From: NIOZ-UU13 sp048635425
GTDB taxonomy: Bacteria > Planctomycetota > Phycisphaerae > Sedimentisphaerales > Anaerobacaceae
Length of the DNA: 13,563 bases
Direction of reading: 5' to 3'
Assembly (NCBI GenBank): GCA_048635425.1
Contig: JAIVYN010000090.1
Location: forward strand, 1-13,563
The notes beneath the pieces are model-generated. The model saw only the letters and a program-made list of their open reading frames with translations. It ran no database searches and was not told the DNA's origin. Made by a program: the position numbers and the translations under genes. Shown here in pieces: positions 6,814 through 13,563 of the stretch (position 1 is its first letter; each line of letters opens with the position of its first letter).

Positions 6814-6942
6814 AAAGAGAACTCATATCTCGTGAAAAGACTTTGCTTTACTTAAATCAAGTATACTTCACATTTCACTTTGTGGTTCACTAAACACGAA
6901 TCAGTTATCGGTGATTTTCACAACAATATTTAAAAAAGGACA

Positions 6943-6969
6943 AATATAGATTGATTGTAGAAATGTCAA
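6943..6969 (-). promoter_or_regulatory. Candidate promoter for topA
   Basis: The minus strand has a perfect TTGACA (6969-6964), then TATATT (6948-6943) at a short 15-base spacing, or TATTTG at 17 bases. The topA leader would be about 120 bases. The -35 is convincing and the -10 is uncertain. Confidence 0.4.
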
Positions 6970-7035
6970 GAGAAAACAAATCAAATCATTGAAAACACAG
7001 GCCAGAGCGTTAAATACAGCTATTCTCTTTGTGGT

Positions 7036-8559
7036 TTACCTAATTTTTTCGTCCGGCAGTTCCGTTTTTATCCCTAAATATAGCGGCATTTTGTCCGGCA
7101 ATGCCCCTGTCTGGGCCATCAGTCGGAGAAGCTCGGCCTTTAGCTCAGTGACTTTAGGGGCATATTTTGGGTCGTCTATCAAATTTTTGGTTTCGAGAGG
7201 ATCGTTCTTCAGATTGTAAAGTTCTGCTTTGTATCGGTCCGGTTTGTTATCGCCGTTAGGATAGTGGACATATTTCCACTCATCCGTTCTTACCCCGCGA
7301 ACGTTGGGTGTGTATGGAAATTGCTTTTCATAGTTATACGAGTAATACAACGACTTGCGCCAGCCGCTCGTTCGGCCTGCAAGAAGCTTCTTCCACGACT
7401 TGCCGTGGATGTTTTTCAGTGGTTCGGCCCCGCAGATATCGAGAATGCTGGGTGCCAGGTCAACGTTCATGACCATCTTGCTGATGACTGTACCCGGGCG
7501 AATAAGCCTGGGGTATCTGACTAACAGCGGTACGCGGATACTCGGTTCGTGCATTGTTCGCTTGTCGGTCATCCCATGCTCGCCCAAAAAGAAGCCGTTG
7601 TCGCTGGTGAAAACGAGCACGGTATTATCCAACCGGCCAAGCTCTTTGAGTGTCTGGTAAATCCTGCCGACGCTGTCGTCGACCGACTTAATCGTAGCTG
7701 TATAGGCCCGGACAAACTCAGCGAATTTCAGCACACTTTCGGGGCTGGTGTCGGGGAAGTCTTTACGAAATCCGAATATCGGGCCGTATATGCCGTGCCA
7801 GGTGTTTAGTCGCTCCTTGACCCATTTTGGCTTGCTTTCAAGGTTAAATGCCGTCCGGGGATAGCTAATTTCCACATCATCGTAGATGTTCTCGTATTTC
7901 TTTTCCGGCGTAAATGGCGTGTGTGGCGCCTTATGGCCTATAATCAACAGGTACGGCCTGTTGTGGTCCTGCTTGAGCCAATCGACCGCCATATCAGTTA
8001 CCCGATGGGTGTAGTAACCCTTTTTGACCGTTCGCGTTCCGTTAACGTTAAAGGTTGTGTCGTAGTATTTGCCCTGTCCTTTGTGAGCAATCCAATAGTC
8101 GAAACCAGGGCGACGCTCGTCACTTTGTTCGCCCATGTGCCATTTGCCTATGTAGGCCGTTTCGTAGCCGCTTTGTTGTAAACTGAGCGGATAGCTCGGC
8201 AGGTCGGCGGGATAATCAGTAAAGTTGTTTGTTACCTTGTGGGTATGAGCATAAAGTCCCGACAAAAACGACGCCCGGCTCGGTGAGCAGAGTGATGTGG
8301 TAACGAACATGTTGGCAAACCGTGCACCTTCTTCGGCGATGCGGTCCATGTTCGGCGTTTTCAGAAACGGATGCCCTTCGCAGCTCATGCAGTCCCATCG
8401 CTGGTCATCCGTCATTATAACCACCACATTGGGTCGGCTGGTACTATTGATAACGCGGTTTTTTTCCTGGCTGGACTGATTACATCCCTGTCCCAAAGCC
8501 AGTGACGTAGCCGCCATAACAGAATCTTTTAGGAAACTTCTGCGATTTATGCTGCTCAT
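7036..8559 (-). CDS. Tat-exported sulfatase (family S1, formylglycine-dependent)
   Basis: The 507-aa protein should hydrolyse a sulfate ester, probably on a sulfated glycan, outside the cytoplasm. It starts with a twin-arginine signal, N-R-R-S-F-L-K at 5-11, then a hydrophobic stretch. Family signatures: metal-binding V-I-M-T-D-D-Q with D51/D52, the formylglycine motif C91-S-P-S-R95, G-K-W-H-M-G near 138-143, G-H-K-A-P-H-T-P near 208-215, and S-D-N-G-F-F-L-G-E-H-G with D320/N321. The key Cys is present, so activity needs a maturase that is not in this window. The best resemblance is to heparan/N-acetylglucosamine-6-sulfatase-type S1 members, but the substrate cannot be fixed. I chose the ATG at 8559 over 8595: AGAGGA lies six bases upstream and the Tat motif falls at residue 5. 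Confidence 0.92.
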   Translation of the reverse strand: MSSINRRSFLKDSVMAATSLALGQGCNQSSQEKNRVINSTSRPNVVVIMTDDQRWDCMSCEGHPFLKTPNMDRIAEEGARFANMFVTTSLCSPSRASFLSGLYAHTHKVTNNFTDYPADLPSYPLSLQQSGYETAYIGKWHMGEQSDERRPGFDYWIAHKGQGKYYDTTFNVNGTRTVKKGYYTHRVTDMAVDWLKQDHNRPYLLIIGHKAPHTPFTPEKKYENIYDDVEISYPRTAFNLESKPKWVKERLNTWHGIYGPIFGFRKDFPDTSPESVLKFAEFVRAYTATIKSVDDSVGRIYQTLKELGRLDNTVLVFTSDNGFFLGEHGMTDKRTMHEPSIRVPLLVRYPRLIRPGTVISKMVMNVDLAPSILDICGAEPLKNIHGKSWKKLLAGRTSGWRKSLYYSYNYEKQFPYTPNVRGVRTDEWKYVHYPNGDNKPDRYKAELYNLKNDPLETKNLIDDPKYAPKVTELKAELLRLMAQTGALPDKMPLYLGIKTELPDEKIR

Positions 8560-8633
8560 AATATGTCCTCTTTCTTGATTCTCGATACCTGACACTCGAT
8601 TCCCGTTGAATATCGAAATTTATCCCGGCGTTT

Positions 8634-8700
8634 CACTCACTAAACTGGTGAGTAGTGAGTGGTGAGTAGTGAGTTGACTATTCATCAATTAACCACTCAC
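8634..8700. repeat. Low-complexity GTGAGTAGTGAGT repeat
   Basis: GGTGAGTAGTGAGT occurs twice in tandem (about 8647-8674). CACTCACTA just before it (8634-8642) is the inverse of TAGTGAGTG (8653-8661), and the inverse ACCACTCACC recurs at 8692-8701. It fills the gap between rdgB and the sulfatase gene. No promoter is convincing in this stretch. I infer an intergenic repeat family member. Confidence 0.5.
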
Positions 8701-8723
8701 CAAATAACCAATTAACTTATCCT

Positions 8724-9353
8724 TCAGCCACAAAGTATTTCTTCGAGCAGGGGTTTAAATTTTCTTATTGCATTGCCGCGGTGCGAGATTGCGTTTTTTT
8801 CTTCGGCGGTTAATTGAGCTACGGTTTTGTTCAAGTGCGGCACAAAAAAAATCGGGTCGTAACCAAAACCATTTTTTCCGATTTCTCTGTTGGTTATAAG
8901 ACCTTCCACTGTCCCTTCGGTTTCAATTAAGATTTTTTCAGGGCTTGCCAGACACAGACAGCAAAAAAATCTCGCCGTTCTTTTCTCTTCAGGTACATCT
9001 TCAAGAAGTTCCAGAACTTTGGCAATGTTCCGATGGTCGATTAGAGTCCCATCATCGTTTTTTGATTTCTCCCCGGAAAATCTCGCGGATTTCACGCCCG
9101 GCTCACCGCCGAGTGCATCAACCACTAACCCTGAGTCGTCGGCGATGGTCCAAAGGCCGGTGGCTTGAGCATAGCCGAGCGCTTTTTTGCGTGCATTTTC
9201 AGCAAAAGTTGAACCGTCTTCTTCAATCTCTGTAATATCCGGGAAATCCGACAGCCCGAGCCATTGAACATCGGCGTCAAGCATAGCAGTTAATTCGGTA
9301 ATTTTACCGGGATTGGTCGTGGCGACGAGAATGTTTTTATCTTTTTTAGAAAT
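8724..9353 (-). CDS. rdgB: RdgB/HAM1-type non-canonical purine NTP pyrophosphatase, apparent ATT start
   Basis: This enzyme hydrolyses dITP, XTP and ITP to the monophosphates and keeps deaminated purines out of DNA. The body is canonical: F-A-E-N-A-R-K-K-A, A-D-D-S-G-L-V-V-D with the catalytic-type Asp pair at 72-73, G-F-G-Y-D-P-I-F and S-H-R-G-N-A. The first in-frame ATG, at 9284, would remove the conserved first strand and nucleotide-binding motif. The frame above it reads I-L-V-A-T-T-N-P-G-K (8-17) and is open back to a TAA at 9378-9380. No ATG, GTG or TTG occurs in that stretch. The best start is ATT at 9353, with AGGA ten bases upstream, giving M-S-K-K-D-K-N and 209 aa against about 197 in Escherichia coli. 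The restriction endonuclease gene ends 32 bases before it. Confidence 0.9.
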   Translation of the reverse strand: MSKKDKNILVATTNPGKITELTAMLDADVQWLGLSDFPDITEIEEDGSTFAENARKKALGYAQATGLWTIADDSGLVVDALGGEPGVKSARFSGEKSKNDDGTLIDHRNIAKVLELLEDVPEEKRTARFFCCLCLASPEKILIETEGTVEGLITNREIGKNGFGYDPIFFVPHLNKTVAQLTAEEKNAISHRGNAIRKFKPLLEEILCG

Positions 9354-9385
9354 TTTTCCAAAATCCTGAGTCTGCTGTTAATTCT

Positions 9386-10018
9386 TTAATCCTGCAATCT
9401 TCTAATTTCTTCTTGAATCTCTCCAATAACTTCGGTGTTATGTATTTTCTTTTTGTCACCTTCCTTAATTGAAATTACGTAAAATACTTTTCCTCCATAT
9501 TTTTCCGTAAAAACTTTATGCGTAGCCGCTTGTATTGTTTGTTCTTTAAATATTTGAGGAATGTGTGAAACACCACCGGCAGGTTTGATTTGGAGCCCAA
9601 TGTATTTATTTTTGATTTTGATAAAAAAGTCGACGTTATATAACCGATCCCATTCGTCTGGTGCCGGCTCTACCTTCACATCTAAAATTTTCTGCAATTG
9701 ACCATATACGGTCTTTATCTCGGTCATGTATCCATCAAATGTTCTACTTATGACCATATTGTACATATATTCGATGCAATCCTTTTCTGTAATCTCTCCG
9801 ACTTCTGCAGAAATCACTTCTGTTATCTTAACGTACAGTTTTCTTCCCAGATCCTCGATGTGTTCTTTAGGCCTGACATTAGAGAAATAGTATTTCTCCC
9901 AATTCTCTAAGGTCCTCGGGGCACATTTTCTAATTTCTGCGGAGACAGCCCCTACGTTTCGTTTAAAATTCAATTGAAAACGATTCATAGCGCTGTTCAA
10001 TATCCATTCTTTTGCCAT
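9386..10018 (-). CDS. MjaI-family type II restriction endonuclease (predicted CTAG)
   Basis: The 210-aa protein matches, from memory, the MjaI restriction endonuclease family, whose founding member cuts C^TAG. The start M-A-K-E-W-I-L-N-S-A and the block E-P-A-P-D-E-W-D-R-L-Y-N-V-D-F-F are characteristic. A PD-(D/E)xK-like core can be drawn as D130 in N-V-D-F-F, then Q143-I-K145, with Gln in place of the usual acidic residue. Its ATG overlaps the methyltransferase stop by one base (TGATG), which implies translational coupling and ensures the methylase is made first. It is AT-rich compared with argD and argF, which suggests horizontal acquisition. Specificity is inferred from the family. Confidence 0.85.
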   Translation of the reverse strand: MAKEWILNSAMNRFQLNFKRNVGAVSAEIRKCAPRTLENWEKYYFSNVRPKEHIEDLGRKLYVKITEVISAEVGEITEKDCIEYMYNMVISRTFDGYMTEIKTVYGQLQKILDVKVEPAPDEWDRLYNVDFFIKIKNKYIGLQIKPAGGVSHIPQIFKEQTIQAATHKVFTEKYGGKVFYVISIKEGDKKKIHNTEVIGEIQEEIRRLQD

Positions 10019-11304
10019 CAGTTTTTTCCTGCCGTCGTCAAAAACTTTTCCTTGAATTTATAATCCAGAGAAGTATCGACATCCACCAAACCTCTTTTTA
10101 TCAGGTGAGCGTTTAGAAAGGTTTTGTTCTGCAGATATAAATAGCAAAGTAAATTGTTATCACGGTCATGTTTTATTGTGTCGAACTTCATAAAAACCTT
10201 TTGTCCGCGTGTCTTATCCCTTAAAAACTGAATTGCCTGGCTACTCATTTCGGGTTTTTTTCTTATACCTAACAGTTTTACTTTCAGCCCATCTCCAATA
10301 ACCAGTTGCTCCGGAGAAATTACATCTTTTACGGGGTAATATTTTTCTCTCCTTGAATTGTGATTATTGATTTTTGAGCCAAACTGTAGTTTTCTAGGGT
10401 CGATTTTCTTGTCGAATTCGACGGGATCTTTGAAAATGTAAGGTAATTGTTTGGCTATTTCTTTATAGTCTATATCTGCTCTGTTCTGCCTAATTATCTC
10501 AAAATTACTCTCTTGAAAAATCATCTTTTGTTCTAAATCCAACTTTCCTTTTATTAACGGCAGGAATTCAGGGTTTATTTCATATCCGATGGAATTTCTC
10601 TCGAGTTTTTTAGCTGCCAAAGAGGTTGTACCGCTACCTAGAAATGGGTCAAGAACCGTATCATTTACAAAACTAAACATTTTGATCAGACGGCTGGGCA
10701 CTTCTTCAGGGAACATCGCCAGGTGCTTGTCTTGTTTTTCCCCAGGGATATTCCAGTGGCCTGTAAAAAACTGGTTCCATTCCTTTATTGTCATCTTTGA
10801 TTTTTCTTTTATCTCTTTGCTTACTCTTGGTGCGATACCGTGCTTTTTGAAAATCAGGATAAATTCATAATCAATTTTGAGAATTCCATTTCTCGGAAAA
10901 GGAAATGAACCCATTATCGTCGCACCACCCGTAGTATTACAGGTTGTAACCTTCTGCCAGATAATTGCCCCCATATAATCAGAACCTATAGTTTCACAAA
11001 ACTTTATTATTTCAGTTCTTATAGGAATGACCTTGTATCTTCCGTAGTAAACAGAGCGAGCAAACTGGTCGCCGATATTCACGCACAAACGGCAACCCTT
11101 GTTTAAGACTCTGTGGCACTCTTTCCAGACAGCATTCAAATTGTTGATATAATCTTCATAGCTATCATCAAAACCTATTTGGCTACCATTTCCATAATCC
11201 TTTAGTTGCCAGTATGGTGGGGAGGTAATAATCAAATGAACAGATTCATCGGGCACCTCCATCATACATCTGGAATCGCCAATAATTATTTTATGATGTG
11301 TCAT
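10018..11304 (-). CDS. Site-specific DNA methyltransferase (N4-cytosine type, predicted CTAG) with C-terminal SNase-like domain
   Basis: The 428-aa protein has class-beta order: catalytic motif T27-S-P-P-Y-W32 first, AdoMet-binding D219-P-F-L-G-S-G-T-T227 second. TSPPYW points to an exocyclic amino methylase of the N4-cytosine type, and pairing with an MjaI-family nuclease predicts CTAG. Residues about 270-330 are a linker. Residues about 333-420 resemble the staphylococcal nuclease/OB fold: I-G-D-G-L-K-V-K-L-L-G-I, K-V-F-M-K-F-D, D-R-D-N-N-L-L-C-Y-L-Y-L, and F-L-N-A-H-L-I-K-R-G-L. The positions of the catalytic arginines hold Lys343 and Asn383/384, so this domain is probably a binding module. 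The ATG lies 7 bases after the argF stop. Both CTAG sites in the window are inside this gene. Confidence 0.92.
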   Translation of the reverse strand: MTHHKIIIGDSRCMMEVPDESVHLIITSPPYWQLKDYGNGSQIGFDDSYEDYINNLNAVWKECHRVLNKGCRLCVNIGDQFARSVYYGRYKVIPIRTEIIKFCETIGSDYMGAIIWQKVTTCNTTGGATIMGSFPFPRNGILKIDYEFILIFKKHGIAPRVSKEIKEKSKMTIKEWNQFFTGHWNIPGEKQDKHLAMFPEEVPSRLIKMFSFVNDTVLDPFLGSGTTSLAAKKLERNSIGYEINPEFLPLIKGKLDLEQKMIFQESNFEIIRQNRADIDYKEIAKQLPYIFKDPVEFDKKIDPRKLQFGSKINNHNSRREKYYPVKDVISPEQLVIGDGLKVKLLGIRKKPEMSSQAIQFLRDKTRGQKVFMKFDTIKHDRDNNLLCYLYLQNKTFLNAHLIKRGLVDVDTSLDYKFKEKFLTTAGKN

Positions 11305-11311
11305 TGTTCGC

Positions 11312-12226
11312 TTAGCTCAAAAGTTTTTTTAATAAGGCCCGCTGGAAGTGGAGGCGGTTTTCGGCCTGGTCGAACATAATCGAATTGGGCGATTCAACGA
11401 CTTCGTCGGTGATTTCAAGTCCGCGATAAGCCGGCAGGCAGTGCATAATCTTGACGTTGGCCGGTGCGGATTTGACTAATTCGGCGTTGACCTGAAAACC
11501 TGCAAAATCGGCCTGCCGTTTTTGCTTTTCATCTTCCTGGCCCATACTGACCCAGGTGTCGGTATAAATAATATCGGCATCGAGAACAGCGGCGCCCGGG
11601 TCGTTCGTTTGCCGGATGCTGTCGGCCGATATTTGATTTGCCTTTTCAATTGTTTCGGCATCGAGCTCGTAGCCGGCAGGCGAGGCAATGACCATCTTCA
11701 TACCAAACTTTGCAGAGGCAAAGGCCAGGGACCGAGCCACATTATTGCCATCGCCAATGAAAGCGATTTTCGTGCCTTCTATGTCTTCGCGATTCTCGCC
11801 GATTGTCATCACGTCAGCCATCGCCTGGCAGGGATGTGAGAAGTCCGTCAGGGCGTTTATTACCGGCACCGTTGCATATTCGGCCAGCTCGGTGATGGTT
11901 TTATGCTCGAAGGTTCGTGCCATTATACCGTTAACATACCGGCTCAGGACCCTTGCTATATCTTTGATTGGCTCGCGCTTGCCGATACCGCCGATGTCTT
12001 CGGGCTTGACGTAGATTGCACTGCCGCCGAGGTCCGCCATAGCGACCTGGAAGCTGATTCTTGTTCGCAGGCTCGGCTTCTCGAAAAGCATCGCTAAAGT
12101 TTTTCCCTGAAGACAAAAGTCGTTACCACCGACACTGTATAAACTTTTTAGCCGGTTGCTTATCCGCAGCAACTCTTTTAACAGGTCCTTCGGACAATCG
12201 ATTATGGAAAGAAAATGTTTCATCAT
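11312..12226 (-). CDS. argF: Ornithine carbamoyltransferase
   Basis: The 304-aa cytoplasmic enzyme makes citrulline from ornithine and carbamoyl phosphate in arginine synthesis. The carbamoyl-phosphate loop is S52-L-R-T-R56, where many family members have S-T-R-T-R. H131-P-C-Q134, the ornithine-loop D-T-W-V-S-M-G-Q-E (from about 223) and H262-C-L-P-A-Y-R are all present. Length is normal. The start has two adjacent ATGs (12226 and 12223) and an imperfect Shine-Dalgarno. It begins 16 bases after the argD stop, so the two form an arginine operon. The next gene downstream is a DNA methyltransferase, not another arg gene. Confidence 0.96.
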   Translation of the reverse strand: MMKHFLSIIDCPKDLLKELLRISNRLKSLYSVGGNDFCLQGKTLAMLFEKPSLRTRISFQVAMADLGGSAIYVKPEDIGGIGKREPIKDIARVLSRYVNGIMARTFEHKTITELAEYATVPVINALTDFSHPCQAMADVMTIGENREDIEGTKIAFIGDGNNVARSLAFASAKFGMKMVIASPAGYELDAETIEKANQISADSIRQTNDPGAAVLDADIIYTDTWVSMGQEDEKQKRQADFAGFQVNAELVKSAPANVKIMHCLPAYRGLEITDEVVESPNSIMFDQAENRLHFQRALLKKLLS

Positions 12227-12242
12227 TCATTCTCACTCAAAA

Positions 12243-13421
12243 CTAAGGTTCGGTTAGAACAGTATCAAGAATCTCAAGGGCCTGGTCTATCTGGCTTTTA
12301 TTTGCAATCATCGGCGGCATAAACCGCAGAACCGTGCCCTGGGTGCAGTTTATGCGCAAGCCGTTCTCCAGGCATTTATCGACTATTTCATTGCCGGGGC
12401 TGGTTAATTGAATGCCGATCATCATGCCGACGCCGCGGACACTGTCGATAATAGAATGTTTTTGCTTCAGCTCTTCGAGCTTATCCTTGAGATATTGCCC
12501 AAGCTCAATGGCGTTTTCCAGAAGGTTGTCTTCTTCTATTGCCTCAATGACCGCCACGCCTGCGGCACAGGCCAGGCAGTTACCTCCGAATGTTGAAGCA
12601 TGCTTGCCGGGCACTAACGAGGCAGCCACTTCTTCCTTAGCCATCATAGCCCCTATGGCAACGCCCCCGCCGAGGGCTTTTGCCATTGTTATAATATCCG
12701 GCACTACATCGAAATGCTGGTATCCGAACCATTTTCCGGTTCTGCCCATTCCGGTTTGGACCTCGTCTAAAATCATAACCGCCCCTTTTTCATCGCAGAG
12801 TCGGCGAATCGCCTGTAGATACTCGGCAGTGACGAGATTAATTCCACCTTCGCCCTGAATGGGCTCGACCATAACGGCCGCCACTTCATCGCTGAAAGCC
12901 GACTCGAGCGCGGTAATATCGTTGAACGGGACATAAGTGAAGCCCGGCAGCAGCGGCAGCAAACCTTCATGGTGCTTCGGCTGAGCGGTTGCCGTCAGGG
13001 TCGCAAGAGTTCGCCCGTGGAAGCTGCCCTCGGCTGTGATGAATTTATATTTTTCCGGCGATGTGTTCAGACGTGCCAGTTTCAGCGCCGCTTCGTTGGC
13101 CTCGGCTCCGCTGTTGCAGAAGAAGCACTTGCCGCCGAAGGCCCGCTCGCTTAACAACTGAGCTAATTTGCCCTGCGGCTCGGAGTAAAAAGTATTATCG
13201 ATGTGCAGAAGCTCGCCTGCCTGTCTGCGTAACGCCTCGACGACCTTCGGATGACAATGCCCTATCGCGCTGACGGCCCAGCCGGGGAACATGTCCAGTA
13301 TCTTATTGCCGTCGGCGTCATACAGGTAACAGCCTTCGCCTTTGACGATGACCCGCGGCAGCCGGCCATAATTAGCGATAACATATTTGTCAAATAATTC
13401 AATAGTTTCCTGTGTAGTCAT
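12243..13421 (-). CDS. argD: Acetylornithine aminotransferase (class III, PLP)
   Basis: The 392-aa enzyme exchanges the amino group between glutamate and N-acetylglutamate semialdehyde in arginine synthesis. Visible features: the N-terminal Y-D-A-D-G-N-K-I-L-D, G-H-C-H-P near 54-58, the cofactor phosphate region N-S-G-A-E-A-N-E-A-A-L-K (103-114), F-H-G-R-T near 134-138, D219-E-V-Q-T-G-M-G-R-T-G, and the PLP lysine K248 in M-A-K-A-L-G-G-G. Succinyldiaminopimelate transaminase activity, as in Escherichia coli ArgD, is possible too. The ATG at 13421 is preceded by AAAGGGAAAG. Only 15 bases separate the start from a large inverted-repeat element, so the promoter must lie inside or beyond that element. 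Confidence 0.95.
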   Translation of the reverse strand: MTTQETIELFDKYVIANYGRLPRVIVKGEGCYLYDADGNKILDMFPGWAVSAIGHCHPKVVEALRRQAGELLHIDNTFYSEPQGKLAQLLSERAFGGKCFFCNSGAEANEAALKLARLNTSPEKYKFITAEGSFHGRTLATLTATAQPKHHEGLLPLLPGFTYVPFNDITALESAFSDEVAAVMVEPIQGEGGINLVTAEYLQAIRRLCDEKGAVMILDEVQTGMGRTGKWFGYQHFDVVPDIITMAKALGGGVAIGAMMAKEEVAASLVPGKHASTFGGNCLACAAGVAVIEAIEEDNLLENAIELGQYLKDKLEELKQKHSIIDSVRGVGMMIGIQLTSPGNEIVDKCLENGLRINCTQGTVLRFMPPMIANKSQIDQALEILDTVLTEP

Positions 13422-13436
13422 AATTCTTTCCCTTTG

Positions 13437-13563
13437 AAGTGCCTAAAGTGACACGTAAGTGTCATCCTGAGGCGAAGCCGAAGGATCTGGCCAACGAAAA
13501 AGAGATTCTTCACTTCGCTGCGCTGCGTTCAGAATGACAGCAAAGCTGTCACTTTAGGCACTT
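13437..13563. repeat. 127-bp inverted-repeat element directly upstream of argD
   Basis: Perfect 17-bp terminal inverted repeats AAGTGCCTAAAGTGACA (13437-13453) and its complement (13547-13563) close at the last base of the window. Each end also carries its own hairpin: TGACAC-GTAA-GTGTCA (13449-13464) and TGACAGC-AAA-GCTGTCA (13535-13551). These overlap the outer arms, so outer and inner pairing compete. The interior has GTCATCCTGAGGCGAAG and, inverted, a TTCTGAACGCAGCG-type partner. The right-arm sequence recurs at 100-114. It is probably a dispersed palindromic repeat, possibly transcribed in the argD leader. Confidence 0.65.

Noticed and set aside
7921..8181. Plus-strand frames opposite the sulfatase and argF/argD genes
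   Set aside because: They mirror well-supported genes in GC-rich codons and lack plausible ribosome-binding sites and family features.
8482..8499. Lipobox in the sulfatase leader (LGQGC)
   Set aside because: The residues at -3 and -2 are Gly and Gln, not the usual Leu and small residue. A plain Tat signal is better supported.
8634..8701. CRISPR-like array
   Set aside because: The units are adjacent, short and low-complexity, with no spacers of constant length and no cas genes nearby.
9333..9361. Programmed -1 frameshift into rdgB at the slippery A-AAA-AAG (from a TTG at 9361)
   Set aside because: The heptamer is in the correct phase for a TTG-started frame, but AGGA is only two bases from that TTG and no stimulatory structure is evident. 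The in-frame ATT explains the gene more simply. Kept only as an alternative.

Overview
The window looks like chromosomal DNA from a planctomycete-type bacterium, most likely of the Phycisphaerae/Sedimentisphaerales kind. This is inferred from the paralogous prepilin-like proteins with FTLIELLVV-type N-termini, a Tat-exported sulfatase, an orphan GroES-like protein, and intergenic DNA full of short palindromes and low-complexity repeats. There is no rRNA or marker gene here to prove it. Base composition is mid-GC. The restriction-modification genes are visibly more AT-rich: one sampled 60-base line in the endonuclease is 32% GC and one in argD is 57%.

Layout. Positions 1-200 are intergenic and hold clustered CTGAT motifs and a solo copy of a repeat end. 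A minus-strand gene (201-1790) encodes an exported TPR protein that looks like a peptidase-MA (gluzincin) protein with a damaged zinc site. Next is a minus-strand orphan GroES-like gene (1963-2283). It shares a compact divergent promoter region with two tandem plus-strand prepilin-like genes (2464-3249 and 3518-4300). Each prepilin gene is followed by a scrap of a further prepilin 5' end. A 159-bp inverted-repeat element lies between the two genes, and a 69-bp palindromic element interrupts the second scrap.

From 4441 to the right edge every gene is on the minus strand. In transcription order they are argD, argF, an N4-cytosine/MjaI-type DNA methyltransferase, an MjaI-family (CTAG) restriction endonuclease, rdgB, a sulfatase, and topA. 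The first five are tightly packed (gaps of 16, 7, -1 and about 32 nt) and probably co-transcribed, so a type II restriction-modification cassette sits inside an arginine-biosynthesis operon. rdgB, just after the cassette, has no ATG, GTG or TTG that would keep its nucleotide-binding motif. It appears to start at ATT.

Most notable observations: the methyltransferase carries a C-terminal staphylococcal-nuclease-like domain with apparently lost catalytic residues; the whole window has only two CTAG sites, both inside the methyltransferase gene; rdgB has a non-canonical start at the cassette junction; the prepilin duplication has orphan class III signal-peptide remnants and a structured inverted-repeat element; and the exported TPR protein keeps gluzincin spacing but not the ligands. 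I found no CRISPR array, tRNA, rRNA, integrase or transposase gene.
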